7,001 nt of DNA from contig JAMPXQ010000075.1 of the NCBI GenBank assembly GCA_023701075.1, positions 1-7,001 on the forward strand. The letters run 5' to 3'. Shown here piece after piece: positions 1-5,349 of the stretch. The DNA is from Candidatus Woesearchaeota archaeon (GTDB lineage Archaea > Nanobdellota > Nanobdellia > Woesearchaeales > GW2011-AR15). A program made the translations under genes and the position numbers. Numbering within the stretch: position 1 is the first letter of the stretch; each line of letters begins with the position of its first letter. A model generated the notes under the pieces. It was not told the origin of the DNA, did not search any database, and worked only from the letters and a program-made list of their open reading frames with translations.

Positions 1-122
1 TCTTTCGTGCTGCATAGCGGATCTATCAAAACAAGCTTTGAGAGCTCAAAATTACCCATCAGCCTAGCTATGAAACCAAGATTTGCCGGGTTCTGCGGCC
101 TTATCAGCACAAGCGTTATCAT
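1..122 (-). CDS. trmJ: TrmJ-like tRNA 2'-O-methyltransferase (SPOUT/SpoU family), N-terminal fragment
   Basis: Only the first 40 codons are in the window; the gene leaves it at the left edge. The reading begins MITLVLIRPQNPANLGFIAR and continues with LMGNF, then LVLIDPLC. This is the N-terminal signature of SpoU/TrmJ RNA methyltransferases: a beta strand followed by a P-x-N-x-G-x-I-A-R-x-x-x-N-F block, then a strand ending in a P-x-C turn. The N-L-G-F-I-A-R form with a cysteine after the second strand is closest to archaeal TrmJ, which methylates the ribose 2'-OH of nucleotide 32 in tRNA anticodon loops using SAM. The C-terminal trefoil knot that binds SAM lies outside the window, so TrmJ versus another SpoU member is an inference. 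An in-frame TGA two codons upstream fixes ATG as the first possible methionine start, and a TATA element 26-27 nt upstream fits a leaderless transcript. Confidence 0.75.
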   Translation of the reverse strand, partial: MITLVLIRPQNPANLGFIARLMGNFELSKLVLIDPLCSTK

Positions 123-143
123 GAATCAATGGATAAAACCGCT

Positions 144-153
144 AGATAAAAAT
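144..153 (-). promoter_or_regulatory. TATA box of the TrmJ-like gene
   Basis: Read on the minus strand the element is ATTTTTATCT. Its centre is about 26.5 nt before the A of the start codon at 122, so transcription should begin at or next to the ATG. The match to the archaeal TATA consensus is moderate. It is called mainly because its spacing repeats at the other first genes of this window. Confidence 0.5.
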
Positions 154-159
154 GTTGTC

Positions 160-182
160 AAAAAAATTAGAAAAGCAAAAAA
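160..182 (-). terminator. U-rich terminator after the aIF5A-eL40-S2P operon
   Basis: On the minus strand, 37-60 nt beyond the protease stop codon, there are three T runs (six, four and seven Ts) broken by short spacers. Archaeal RNA polymerase terminates at U-rich tracts without needing a hairpin, and no stable stem is visible here. The tract ends just before the TATA box of the next gene, a plausible position for separating the two transcripts. Confidence 0.45.
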
Positions 183-219
183 TTCCAATCACCACCTAAT
201 GGTTGGCATATTTCATAAA

Positions 220-1479
220 TCAAGAGAATATCTTCATTATAGGCGGTAAGAAGATTATTATCAGGATGACTGCCAGAGCAGCAAAATTCAATATCTTCCA
301 ATACTCATCCCCTTTCTTCCTGAATACATATTCAAAATTGAGCTTTAGCATCCTTGCGCCATCTGTGATGAATATTGGGAAGAGGTTTATTAGGCCTATA
401 TTTATGCTGATGAACCCTGTCCAGAACAACAGTTCAAAGAACCATAGCAGGCTTTTTAGCAAAAACTGCGGATACCCTGGCCTTGATGCGAAATGCTGCT
501 TGAAATTCGATACTCCGATGAATGCCATGCTTGCATTGCTTGGATTTCTCACTGCAACAAGCTCATAATCCCCTTTATCTGTCGATATCAATACCATGTC
601 ATCTGGTTTTAGTTTTGAAAGTGCGCCTATGAAATGAGTGATGTTCTCTACCTTCTCACCATTGATGCCGTTTACCACTGCACCGTCTTTCATGCCTGCA
701 TTATATGCTGGATAGCTACTGTTCTTTATAGGTGTCACTTCTATACCTGCCTGGACTGAGACACCTGTTATCATAGTTGCCAACCCGAAATTGAGAGGCT
801 TCACATCCTCAAGATATACGCCAGTAGAATTGTATCCAAACAGCCCTGCTGTCTTTCCGACAAGAGGAGAGACAACCGGCATTATACCAAACATCAGCAT
901 GAGGCAGACGAAATACAGTATCACATTAGAGAATGGACCTGCTGCAAATATGGAATGCTGCACCTTATGCGGCTTTTTTATCAGGTCTTTCTCATCCGGC
1001 TCTACAAATGCGCCCAGTATAGGACCAAAGAAAGCTATGCCTGAACTCTTGACTTTCACATTATAAGCCCTTGCTACAATACCATGAGAAAATTCATGCA
1101 CTATCATTATTATGAACAGGCTTATCCACCCTATTATCAATGGAAATGTTACTCCCAGACCTGCTATAGGAAGACCTGGGATGACAGGACCGCCACCTAC
1201 AACATCCGGCTTTCTTATGATAATATCAAATGCATTCTTCACCAGCATGAACGTCACAAGAAAAAAACCAAGATAAGCTATGACTACACCTATAAATGCA
1301 GTGAACTTCACGAAAGAATTCAGCTTTTTCCCCCATGAATCCATCAGCTTTAGCCCTATCTTTGTCTTATACAGATAGACTATGCCTTGCTTCTCGAACC
1401 TGTCCCTGTTTATGTAGATTATCAGAAAAAGGCCTAAATAAAACAAAATAACTGGGAGATACTGGACTAGGAAACTCAT
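220..1479 (-). CDS. Site-2 protease-type intramembrane zinc metalloprotease (peptidase M50) with PDZ domain
   Basis: This 419-residue polytopic membrane protein has the hallmarks of M50/S2P proteases, which cleave substrates within the membrane. The zinc site HEFSH is at residues 128-132 inside a hydrophobic segment. The second family motif, N-x-FP followed by an aspartate-glycine pair (residues 365-374, DG at 373-374), supplies the third metal ligand. A GPFSN block at 181-185 matches the conserved G-P-x-x-N segment. Hydrophobic stretches lie near 5-22, 59-82, 104-128, 180-205, 340-370 and 396-415. Residues of about 240-320 look like a PDZ domain (A-G-M-K-x-G followed by I-N-G). The start is supported by a Shine-Dalgarno 5-8 nt upstream. 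It follows eL40 by 42 nt and appears to be the last gene of the aIF5A operon. Archaeal S2P substrates are mostly unknown; regulated release of membrane-bound regulators or clearance of signal peptides are only possibilities here. Confidence 0.9.
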   Translation of the reverse strand: MSFLVQYLPVILFYLGLFLIIYINRDRFEKQGIVYLYKTKIGLKLMDSWGKKLNSFVKFTAFIGVVIAYLGFFLVTFMLVKNAFDIIIRKPDVVGGGPVIPGLPIAGLGVTFPLIIGWISLFIIMIVHEFSHGIVARAYNVKVKSSGIAFFGPILGAFVEPDEKDLIKKPHKVQHSIFAAGPFSNVILYFVCLMLMFGIMPVVSPLVGKTAGLFGYNSTGVYLEDVKPLNFGLATMITGVSVQAGIEVTPIKNSSYPAYNAGMKDGAVVNGINGEKVENITHFIGALSKLKPDDMVLISTDKGDYELVAVRNPSNASMAFIGVSNFKQHFASRPGYPQFLLKSLLWFFELLFWTGFISINIGLINLFPIFITDGARMLKLNFEYVFRKKGDEYWKILNFAALAVILIIIFLPPIMKIFS

Positions 1480-1484
1480 CTTAG

Positions 1485-1492
1485 CCTCTCCT
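1485..1492 (-). promoter_or_regulatory. Shine-Dalgarno sequence of the site-2 protease gene
   Basis: The minus strand reads AGGAGAGG ending 5 nt before the ATG. It shows that this gene is translated from inside a longer mRNA, unlike the leaderless first genes nearby, and it supports the chosen start. Confidence 0.7.
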
Positions 1493-1521
1493 AAAAAATA
1501 CAGATAAATGAATCAGAAAAC

Positions 1522-1683
1522 TCATTTCTTCCTTAGTGGCCTGAATGCGTGCTGGCCGCATTTCTTGCATGTGACCTTTCCTGCCAAGACCTTGAGATTT
1601 GATGTCCTTGTCTTTGACTTACAGGCTCTACATACAAAGACATTCTTCATTATCCTTGCATCTGCTTCCGGGAATTTAACCAT
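1522..1683 (-). CDS. rpl40e: Large-subunit ribosomal protein eL40 (L40e), variant zinc ribbon
   Basis: A 53-codon gene translated by hand from the minus strand. It starts MVKFPEADAR, matching the F-P-E-A-x-A-R opening of archaeal eL40, and ends in a basic tail RPLRKK. Four cysteines (18, 21, 39, 42) form two C-x2-C knuckles, the second reading CKKCG as in the family, so a zinc ribbon is expected. eL40 sits on the large ribosomal subunit near the factor-binding side. The usual family loop between the knuckles is about 10 residues and contains an NPxxAxxC-type stretch. Here it is 17 residues, with TSNLKVLAGK in its middle, so this is a divergent form. The ATG lies 1 nt past the TAA of aIF5A, with AGGAG 9 nt upstream, so the two are translationally close and co-transcribed. 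A generic zinc-ribbon protein is the alternative, but the N-terminal signature argues against it. Confidence 0.8.
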   Translation of the reverse strand: MVKFPEADARIMKNVFVCRACKSKTRTSNLKVLAGKVTCKKCGQHAFRPLRKK

Positions 1684-1684
1684 T

Positions 1685-2086
1685 TTATTCAGCTCCTTTC
1701 AATTGCTTCATTACTTTCTCTCCAAGTATGTCCCAATAGACAACGACTGCACCGTCTTTCACTGTATCCTTGAGCTCTTCTGGAATCTTCAAATCGAATG
1801 TGACGTATGTCTCCATGTCCATAAGGTTGGCTACGTCTCCTGATATCGAAAGCACCTGACCGTTCAACTTATCGATCACCGGGACCTCGATGTTATCGTG
1901 CCCTGGCATGACAACCTCACGCCTTCTTCCGTCCATGAGACCTGCGCCGCTGACCCTGATCTTTGCGTGGCCGTGCTTCCCTGGCCTTGAGACCTGGATA
2001 TCCTTGACTACGCAAGCTACGCCTTCTATGCAAACATAATTCCCTTTTTTGATTGAACCGACATGGGTTAATTTTGTACCTGCCAT
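1685..2086 (-). CDS. eif5A: Translation initiation factor 5A (aIF5A), hypusine-containing
   Basis: At 133 residues it has the usual archaeal IF5A length. The hypusination loop SRPGKHGHAK is intact (residues 33-42), with Lys37 the residue expected to become deoxyhypusine/hypusine. Residues of about 1-70 form the SH3-like N-domain and the rest the OB-fold C-domain (PVIDKLNGQVLSISGD is a typical entry). IF5A binds the ribosomal E site and helps peptide-bond formation at stalling sequences such as polyproline; it also assists termination in eukaryotes. The ATG is the first codon of a predicted leaderless transcript, with a TATA box 26-27 nt upstream. It heads an operon with eL40 (1 nt gap) and a site-2 protease. 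Deoxyhypusine synthase is not encoded in the window. Confidence 0.96.
   Translation of the reverse strand: MAGTKLTHVGSIKKGNYVCIEGVACVVKDIQVSRPGKHGHAKIRVSGAGLMDGRRREVVMPGHDNIEVPVIDKLNGQVLSISGDVANLMDMETYVTFDLKIPEELKDTVKDGAVVVYWDILGEKVMKQLKGAE
1693..1697 (-). promoter_or_regulatory. Shine-Dalgarno sequence of eL40 inside the end of the aIF5A gene
   Basis: The minus strand reads AGGAG, 9 nt before the eL40 ATG and within the last codons of aIF5A. It supports the eL40 start and co-expression of the two genes. Confidence 0.65.
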
Positions 2087-2107
2087 AGTACAGAGAATTT
2101 TCCAGGG

Positions 2108-2117
2108 ATTTATAAAG
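2108..2117 (-). promoter_or_regulatory. TATA box of the aIF5A-eL40-S2P operon
   Basis: The minus strand reads CTTTATAAAT, a good archaeal box A. Its centre is 26.5 nt before the A of the aIF5A ATG, so the transcript should start at the start codon (leaderless). The T-rich stretch just upstream on the same strand (TTTATTTTC, about 2126-2134) may end the transcript of the preceding metalloprotein gene. Confidence 0.7.
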
Positions 2118-2167
2118 ATAGCGGCGAAAATAAATCACTTCTTGGGAAGACTGACAGTTGTCCGGCC

Positions 2168-2818
2168 TCAAAACCAGATATCCAGGAACCTTTCCTTCCT
2201 CAGAAACTGCTTAAGCTTTGATTCTACATCCTTATCATGATAACGGCTCTCCCATTCCCTAAACTCCTTAGAATGATGGACGACACGCTTCCCTGTCTTC
2301 TTATAGCGGAACTTCATATGGAGCATCTCGTGGTACATGACGTAGTCCATGAGGTTCTGGTCCTTTCTTAGCACTGAAGATATCATTATCGTGTCATCGT
2401 TATAGTTATATGTCCCTAAAGTGCGGAAATTGTTGCCGCCAAAGACAAGATTCGGCTTCAAGAAAATACCTTGGAAGTAAAGCTCGTTCATCCTATTAAA
2501 TGAATCTTCTAGGATCGGGTCTGATTCCAATTTCTTGGAAAATGTAGGCACTTTCTTTAGAAATATCTCATAGAGCTCCTGATTCATCGTCTTCTTGTCT
2601 GACCTGAACACTTTATTTAGCAGAGACTGGATCAAGCCTATCTTGATGTCATCTGATATCTCTTTCCATTGGTAGGAAAGCCGGAAATGCATGACCTCTC
2701 TAGTATACCTGACATTCGCATTGAACCCCTTGAATGCCCTTGAGTATTTTATGTTGGCATCAAAATCCGGCTCTTTTTGGAAAAGCTCGATATATGCTTT
2801 CTGGACAATATGGTGCAT
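2168..2818 (-). CDS. SprT/M48-like zinc metalloprotein, HExxH motif
   Basis: This 216-residue soluble protein carries the zinc-binding motif HEMLH at residues 163-167 (catalytic Glu164), followed by a HHSKEFREWE segment at 181-190. That arrangement, HExxH then about 14 residues then H-x-x-x-F, is typical of SprT-like and related minigluzincin domains. The preceding block (GGNNFRTLGTYNYNDDTIMIS, about 127-147) resembles the beta-hairpin 'lG.y.....I.is..l' that precedes the active helix in SprT domains. The N-terminal 110 residues are basic and helical with no family that I recognise. No signal peptide or membrane segment is seen. SprT-family proteins include DNA-protein crosslink proteases, but no zinc-ribbon or DNA-binding tail is visible here, so substrate and role are open. 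The ATG sits 27-28 nt from a TATA box, supporting this start and a leaderless, monocistronic mRNA. Confidence 0.75.
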   Translation of the reverse strand: MHHIVQKAYIELFQKEPDFDANIKYSRAFKGFNANVRYTREVMHFRLSYQWKEISDDIKIGLIQSLLNKVFRSDKKTMNQELYEIFLKKVPTFSKKLESDPILEDSFNRMNELYFQGIFLKPNLVFGGNNFRTLGTYNYNDDTIMISSVLRKDQNLMDYVMYHEMLHMKFRYKKTGKRVVHHSKEFREWESRYHDKDVESKLKQFLRKERFLDIWF

Positions 2819-2840
2819 CAGGTTAGACCTTAACTTAGAG

Positions 2841-2850
2841 GTTTATAAAT
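2841..2850 (-). promoter_or_regulatory. TATA box of the SprT-like gene
   Basis: The minus strand reads ATTTATAAAC, centred 27.5 nt before the A of the ATG. It indicates that the gene has its own promoter although it follows another minus-strand gene by only 82 nt. Confidence 0.65.
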
Positions 2851-2861
2851 TTAAGCTTGAT

Positions 2862-2899
2862 AGCCTAATAACAAAAGCAAATAGCTATAGTTATAGGCT
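2862..2899 (-). repeat. Imperfect inverted repeat between the exported-protein gene and the SprT-like gene
   Basis: The arms AGCCTAATAAC (2862-2872) and GTTATAGGCT (2890-2899) pair over 10 bp with one bulged A, around a 17-nt spacer. On the minus strand the stem starts one base after the TAG of the exported-protein gene, with TTTGCTTTT in the loop but no strong T run after it. It could be a transcript 3' end or processing structure, or a protein binding site upstream of the SprT promoter. Confidence 0.5.
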
Positions 2900-2900
2900 G

Positions 2901-3314
2901 CTAGACATATATGACCTTGAAAGAACTTGTATCTTCCGGGATAGTCTTCAATCTTGCGTAGACTACTTTTATAGTATCCGCTTTCCTTATCTGAAACGGG
3001 TTTTTTATGTAGTCCTGAGAATATCTTGGCACAAGCAAAGGACTATGGAAATCATCATAATCATCCTTTGACTTGAACTGTGGAATGGCTATCCCTTGCT
3101 TACCGCTTGTATATATCAAGATATTCTGCGGCTTCTTCCCAACAATGGAATATGGCCTTAATTTCGGGTCGTAAGATAATTTATACTCATGATAGTTATC
3201 TTCATAGTATTCTGACTGCACACCTTTTTTCACTGTCTTTGTCTCATCAAATGAATAGACTGCGCCTGCAAGAACCAGGACAAACAGCATGGAGAACAAT
3301 ATCCTTTTTCCCAT
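2901..3314 (-). CDS. Small exported protein of unknown family
   Basis: I do not recognise the family. The 137-residue product starts MGKR and is followed by a hydrophobic core of about 15 residues ending in LAGAVYS, a standard Sec signal peptide with likely cleavage near residues 18-21. No lipobox cysteine, and no cysteine at all, is seen in the mature part. The mature chain of about 116 residues is rich in Tyr, Asp and Lys and looks like a small beta-rich extracytoplasmic domain, with segments such as YEDNYHEYKLSYD (37-49). No second membrane segment or anchor is visible, so it is probably released or surface-associated. It has its own TATA box 26-27 nt before ATG, supporting the start and a leaderless mRNA. 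Neighbours do not suggest a function, since each is separately promoted. Confidence 0.7.
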   Translation of the reverse strand: MGKRILFSMLFVLVLAGAVYSFDETKTVKKGVQSEYYEDNYHEYKLSYDPKLRPYSIVGKKPQNILIYTSGKQGIAIPQFKSKDDYDDFHSPLLVPRYSQDYIKNPFQIRKADTIKVVYARLKTIPEDTSSFKVIYV

Positions 3315-3335
3315 AAATACGCAAAGAATCTATGC

Positions 3336-3345
3336 TTATATAAAA
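3336..3345 (-). promoter_or_regulatory. TATA box of the exported-protein gene
   Basis: The minus strand reads TTTTATATAA, centred 26.5 nt before the A of the ATG. This decamer and its spacing are identical to those of the aRF1 promoter. A second TATA-like stretch about 10 nt further upstream (3347-3355) is less well placed. The 47-bp gap to the end of the HD-domain gene holds nothing else that I can see. Confidence 0.7.
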
Positions 3346-3361
3346 AGATATAAACAATTAA

Positions 3362-3973
3362 TTACACTTTGAAATAACCCTGATCCTTCAGATATGACAA
3401 AGTAGATTCAAAATACCTCATGAAGGTTGGTGAATATTCGAATGAAGGCTGAAACCATTCCCTGACATTTTTTTCATCGAACCCTTTTGGACCCCAATCT
3501 AATGGATACTGCAATTCATGGACCAGTGAATCCATCTTATCAACACCATTTGCAAATCTTGCTTCTAAGGTAATATTCAATCTATATTCCTCTATGCACT
3601 CAAGAAACCGCTTATTCAATCCATTTGGCATCATACCATATAATACTGGGATTGCTTCAAGCTCCATCCTCTCTTTACTTTCTCTTTTTTTTCTCTCTGA
3701 AATCCCGATGTCTTTTGTTATAATCTCAGGCACATCGTGAATCGACAGCAGATCATGAACATGCAACCTATCCAGACTTGAGAATTCAGGCTCTGCATAG
3801 ATCAGATAATCACATAGGTAGATAGTGGAATTAGTATGCTCTGATGCAGTCTCTGTCCTTATTAGAAAAACGTCATCCTTCGTCATATAGCAATTGGATG
3901 AATTCCTTGGAACCTGCTTCAACTTATAAAACACCAAAATGCGTAGAAAATCATTGAAGTCACCTGTATCCAT
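3362..3973 (-). CDS. HD-domain phosphohydrolase, YfbR/HDDC2-like (putative 5'-deoxynucleotidase)
   Basis: This soluble protein of 203 residues shows the metal ligands of the HD superfamily in order. They are H46 in TASEH, the H79-D80 pair in IHDVPEIITKDI (with Glu83 and Asp88 in the 'HDxxE...D' pattern of the YfbR/HDDC2 branch), and D145 in NGVDKMDSL. R-x-E-T-A-S-E-H corresponds to the R-x-E-S-V-A-E-H signature of that branch, which hydrolyses deoxynucleoside 5'-monophosphates; activity here is inferred from family only. A lysine/arginine/glutamate-rich helix follows the HD pair (about 93-105). A TTG two codons upstream (3979) could extend the frame by two residues. The ATG is preferred because the TATA element then lies about 25.5 nt upstream, as at the neighbouring genes. 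It appears monocistronic. Confidence 0.8.
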   Translation of the reverse strand: MDTGDFNDFLRILVFYKLKQVPRNSSNCYMTKDDVFLIRTETASEHTNSTIYLCDYLIYAEPEFSSLDRLHVHDLLSIHDVPEIITKDIGISERKKRESKERMELEAIPVLYGMMPNGLNKRFLECIEEYRLNITLEARFANGVDKMDSLVHELQYPLDWGPKGFDEKNVREWFQPSFEYSPTFMRYFESTLSYLKDQGYFKV

Positions 3974-3993
3974 CGCCAAAGAAAAATGGAGCC

Positions 3994-4003
3994 AATATTA
4001 AAA
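3994..4003 (-). promoter_or_regulatory. TATA-like element of the HD-domain gene
   Basis: The minus strand reads TTTTAATATT, centred 25.5 nt from the ATG at 3973 but only 19.5 nt from the TTG at 3979. It therefore supports the ATG start. The match is weaker than the other TATA boxes here. Confidence 0.5.
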
Positions 4004-4020
4004 AATAACTATCTCACTGC

Positions 4021-4026
4021 AAAAAA
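4021..4026 (-). terminator. Possible U-tract terminator after aRF1
   Basis: A run of six Ts on the minus strand, 35-40 nt beyond the aRF1 TGA, is the only strong T tract before the promoter of the HD-domain gene. No supporting hairpin is seen. Confidence 0.3.
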
Positions 4027-4061
4027 CATATGAACTGAATTTATCCAGAAAGCTTTGCGAC

Positions 4062-5159
4062 TCAGTGCGTCTCGTACCTAAGAATAGCTGCGAATCTTCC
4101 CATGTCCCGCAACTGTACACCTTCCCTTGTCTCTGTCGAGATGACTTCTACCGATGTCCCAAACTGCTCTGCTTTTTCAGACAGCTCTTCTACTATATTA
4201 TCATCAATAGTCTCGCTCAGAAGAAGTGTCTCGACAACTCCTGCATCAAGCGCCTTTCTCACCTGAATTTCACCATATGCAACCTTGGTCGGTGTCTTTG
4301 CCAGAGCGTCAAAGAATTTCTGCATTATCACTTTCTCTTTACTTATCTCTTCATTCGCCAAGACATCCTGGCACCTATCGACAAGCTCTTGGAGGCCAAA
4401 ATCCCCTGTATATCCGACATCCTTCACAGCGATTATCTTCCTCTTGATCAGGTCTGTTATGAAATTCCCATCCAGCCACTCGTTCTTTGTGTGTCCCGGC
4501 CCTCCTACAAGTATTCCCCTAAGCTCAGTCATCGGCAAGAACTGCTCTTTCACATATTCTGCCAGCTTGTTATAGAATTCCTTGGCAGCTCCCTCTCTTA
4601 GCTGCTCAAACCTATGGGCTGACTGCCCGCCTGCCCTAGTCTTTCCCGGGACAACTGAATTTGTCGTGACAAGAGGGATTATCTTCTTGCCTTTCAACAA
4701 TGCAATATTGCCTTCTCTCTTGTCCATGACAACAAGGCCATAGGTCTCTTTCTTCTCAGAAATCTCTTTTAGTGTGTCCAATACAAAAGTCTTATCGCAT
4801 CGATACAACCTGAAATTCAATGGGTCGGGAGGCTCTATAGAATACACTTCAATGTCCTGCTGTCCTTCCCTTAAAGCTACATTGCCTGAAAAGACTGCAA
4901 GACCATGAGGAGGAGTCATCTTGAAGAGCCTCAGATGCTGTATCATCCTCTCTAAAGAATCTACAACATTCTTCCTTGTAGTTGCATCCTTAATGTTGCT
5001 TGCTGTGCCCTGCTCCTGTGCCAGATGCTGGATTATCTTATTAAGATCATATCCTGCCGGAATATATACTGAAACAAGTTCAGTATGCCTTCCTCTGACA
5101 GGTTCAAGCTGCTTGATGAACTTAAGCAGTGTACGCCTCTGGATAGAAGTCAAAGCCAT
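4062..5159 (-). CDS. prf1: Peptide chain release factor aRF1 (archaeal/eukaryotic class 1)
   Basis: aRF1 reads all three stop codons in the A site and triggers peptide release. Domain 1 (about 1-130) has GRHTEL at 23-28, NIKD at 55-58 where the family has NIKS, and YRCDKTF at 119-125, which satisfies the YxCxxxF motif. Domain 2 has the catalytic AGGQSAHRF (GGQ at 177-179). Domain 3 begins near 265 and ends with STETREGVQL and AAILRY, as in the family. At 365 residues it is shorter than typical archaeal aRF1 (about 400-420). Within domain 3, VETLLLSE (309-316) runs almost directly into DDNIVEELSEKAE, so the cysteine-containing minidomain normally found there is absent. The start is supported by a TATA box 26-27 nt upstream, predicting a leaderless mRNA. 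The gene is divergent from tfb. Complete genes in this window end in TGA (4), TAA (2) and TAG (3), so the factor presumably decodes all three. Confidence 0.95.
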   Translation of the reverse strand: MALTSIQRRTLLKFIKQLEPVRGRHTELVSVYIPAGYDLNKIIQHLAQEQGTASNIKDATTRKNVVDSLERMIQHLRLFKMTPPHGLAVFSGNVALREGQQDIEVYSIEPPDPLNFRLYRCDKTFVLDTLKEISEKKETYGLVVMDKREGNIALLKGKKIIPLVTTNSVVPGKTRAGGQSAHRFEQLREGAAKEFYNKLAEYVKEQFLPMTELRGILVGGPGHTKNEWLDGNFITDLIKRKIIAVKDVGYTGDFGLQELVDRCQDVLANEEISKEKVIMQKFFDALAKTPTKVAYGEIQVRKALDAGVVETLLLSETIDDNIVEELSEKAEQFGTSVEVISTETREGVQLRDMGRFAAILRYETH

Positions 5160-5180
5160 AATGCCTCGGAAACACTATTG

Positions 5181-5190
5181 TTATATAAAA
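5181..5190 (-). promoter_or_regulatory. TATA box of aRF1
   Basis: The minus strand reads TTTTATATAA, centred 26.5 nt before the A of the ATG. It is one half of a 204-bp divergent promoter region shared with tfb. Confidence 0.72.
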
Positions 5191-5261
5191 TTGTCGGATG
5201 ATGGAGTGTATTTTTCTCGTGCAGAGAGGTAAGGAAATTATAGATTTATAGAGAATTACTG

Positions 5262-5277
5262 CGAAAGCTTTATATAC
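5262..5277 (+). promoter_or_regulatory. BRE and TATA box of tfb
   Basis: The plus strand reads CGAAAG followed by CTTTATATAC, the strongest match in the window to an archaeal TFB-recognition element plus TATA box. With the usual spacing of about 26 nt, transcription should start near 5299, giving a leader of about 65 nt before the tfb ATG. Because TFB itself binds BRE, the strong element leaves room for direct feedback on its own gene, which is inference. Confidence 0.75.
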
Positions 5278-5307
5278 AACTTGTTTTTAACTGCTCTTAC
5301 CTTAGGG

Positions 5308-5340
5308 TCTTTCTAAATGGGGGTGCAAGTGTTAGAAAGA
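5308..5340 (+). repeat. Perfect 9-bp inverted repeat in the tfb leader
   Basis: TCTTTCTAA (5308-5316) and TTAGAAAGA (5332-5340) are exact reverse complements around a 15-nt spacer, and up to three G-U pairs could extend the stem at its base. It lies just downstream of the predicted transcription start and ends 7 nt before the tfb Shine-Dalgarno. It could fold as an RNA hairpin or act as a DNA operator for a dimeric repressor. Part of it lies within a 10-codon upstream ORF. Confidence 0.6.
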
Positions 5341-5349
5341 TTTAGTTAG
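5317..5349 (+). other. Candidate 10-codon upstream ORF in the tfb leader
   Basis: ATG at 5317 opens a frame encoding MGVQVLERFS and closes with TAG at 5347-5349. It is in a different frame from tfb. AGGG 9 nt before this ATG is a weak ribosome binding site, and the stop codon overlaps the first bases of the tfb Shine-Dalgarno. A leader peptide coupled to tfb translation is possible, but so short an ORF can arise by chance. Confidence 0.3.

Noticed and set aside
7..249. Plus-strand reading frame of 80 codons at the left edge
   Set aside because: It lies over the start of the minus-strand TrmJ-like gene, whose P-x-N-x-G-x-I-A-R signature is clear, and over the operon terminator. Its product has no family features.
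3347..3355. Second TATA-like stretch upstream of the exported-protein gene
   Set aside because: Its centre is about 37 nt from the ATG, against 26.5 nt for the adjacent and stronger TTTTATATAA.
3974..3979. TTG start for the HD-domain protein
   Set aside because: It would shorten the TATA-to-start distance to about 19.5 nt, out of line with neighbouring genes, whereas ATG at 3973 fits and no Shine-Dalgarno favours TTG.
4065..4601. Plus-strand frame of 178 codons antisense to aRF1
   Set aside because: aRF1 on the other strand has intact GGQ and YxCxxxF motifs and a full-length frame. The antisense product is cysteine/serine/leucine-rich shadow sequence with no promoter or ribosome binding site.
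5241..5252. ATTTATAG as an additional TATA box in the aRF1-tfb gap
   Set aside because: It lacks a BRE-like upstream sequence and is weaker than the CGAAAG-CTTTATATAC element 25 nt downstream. It serves no start codon at a sensible distance.
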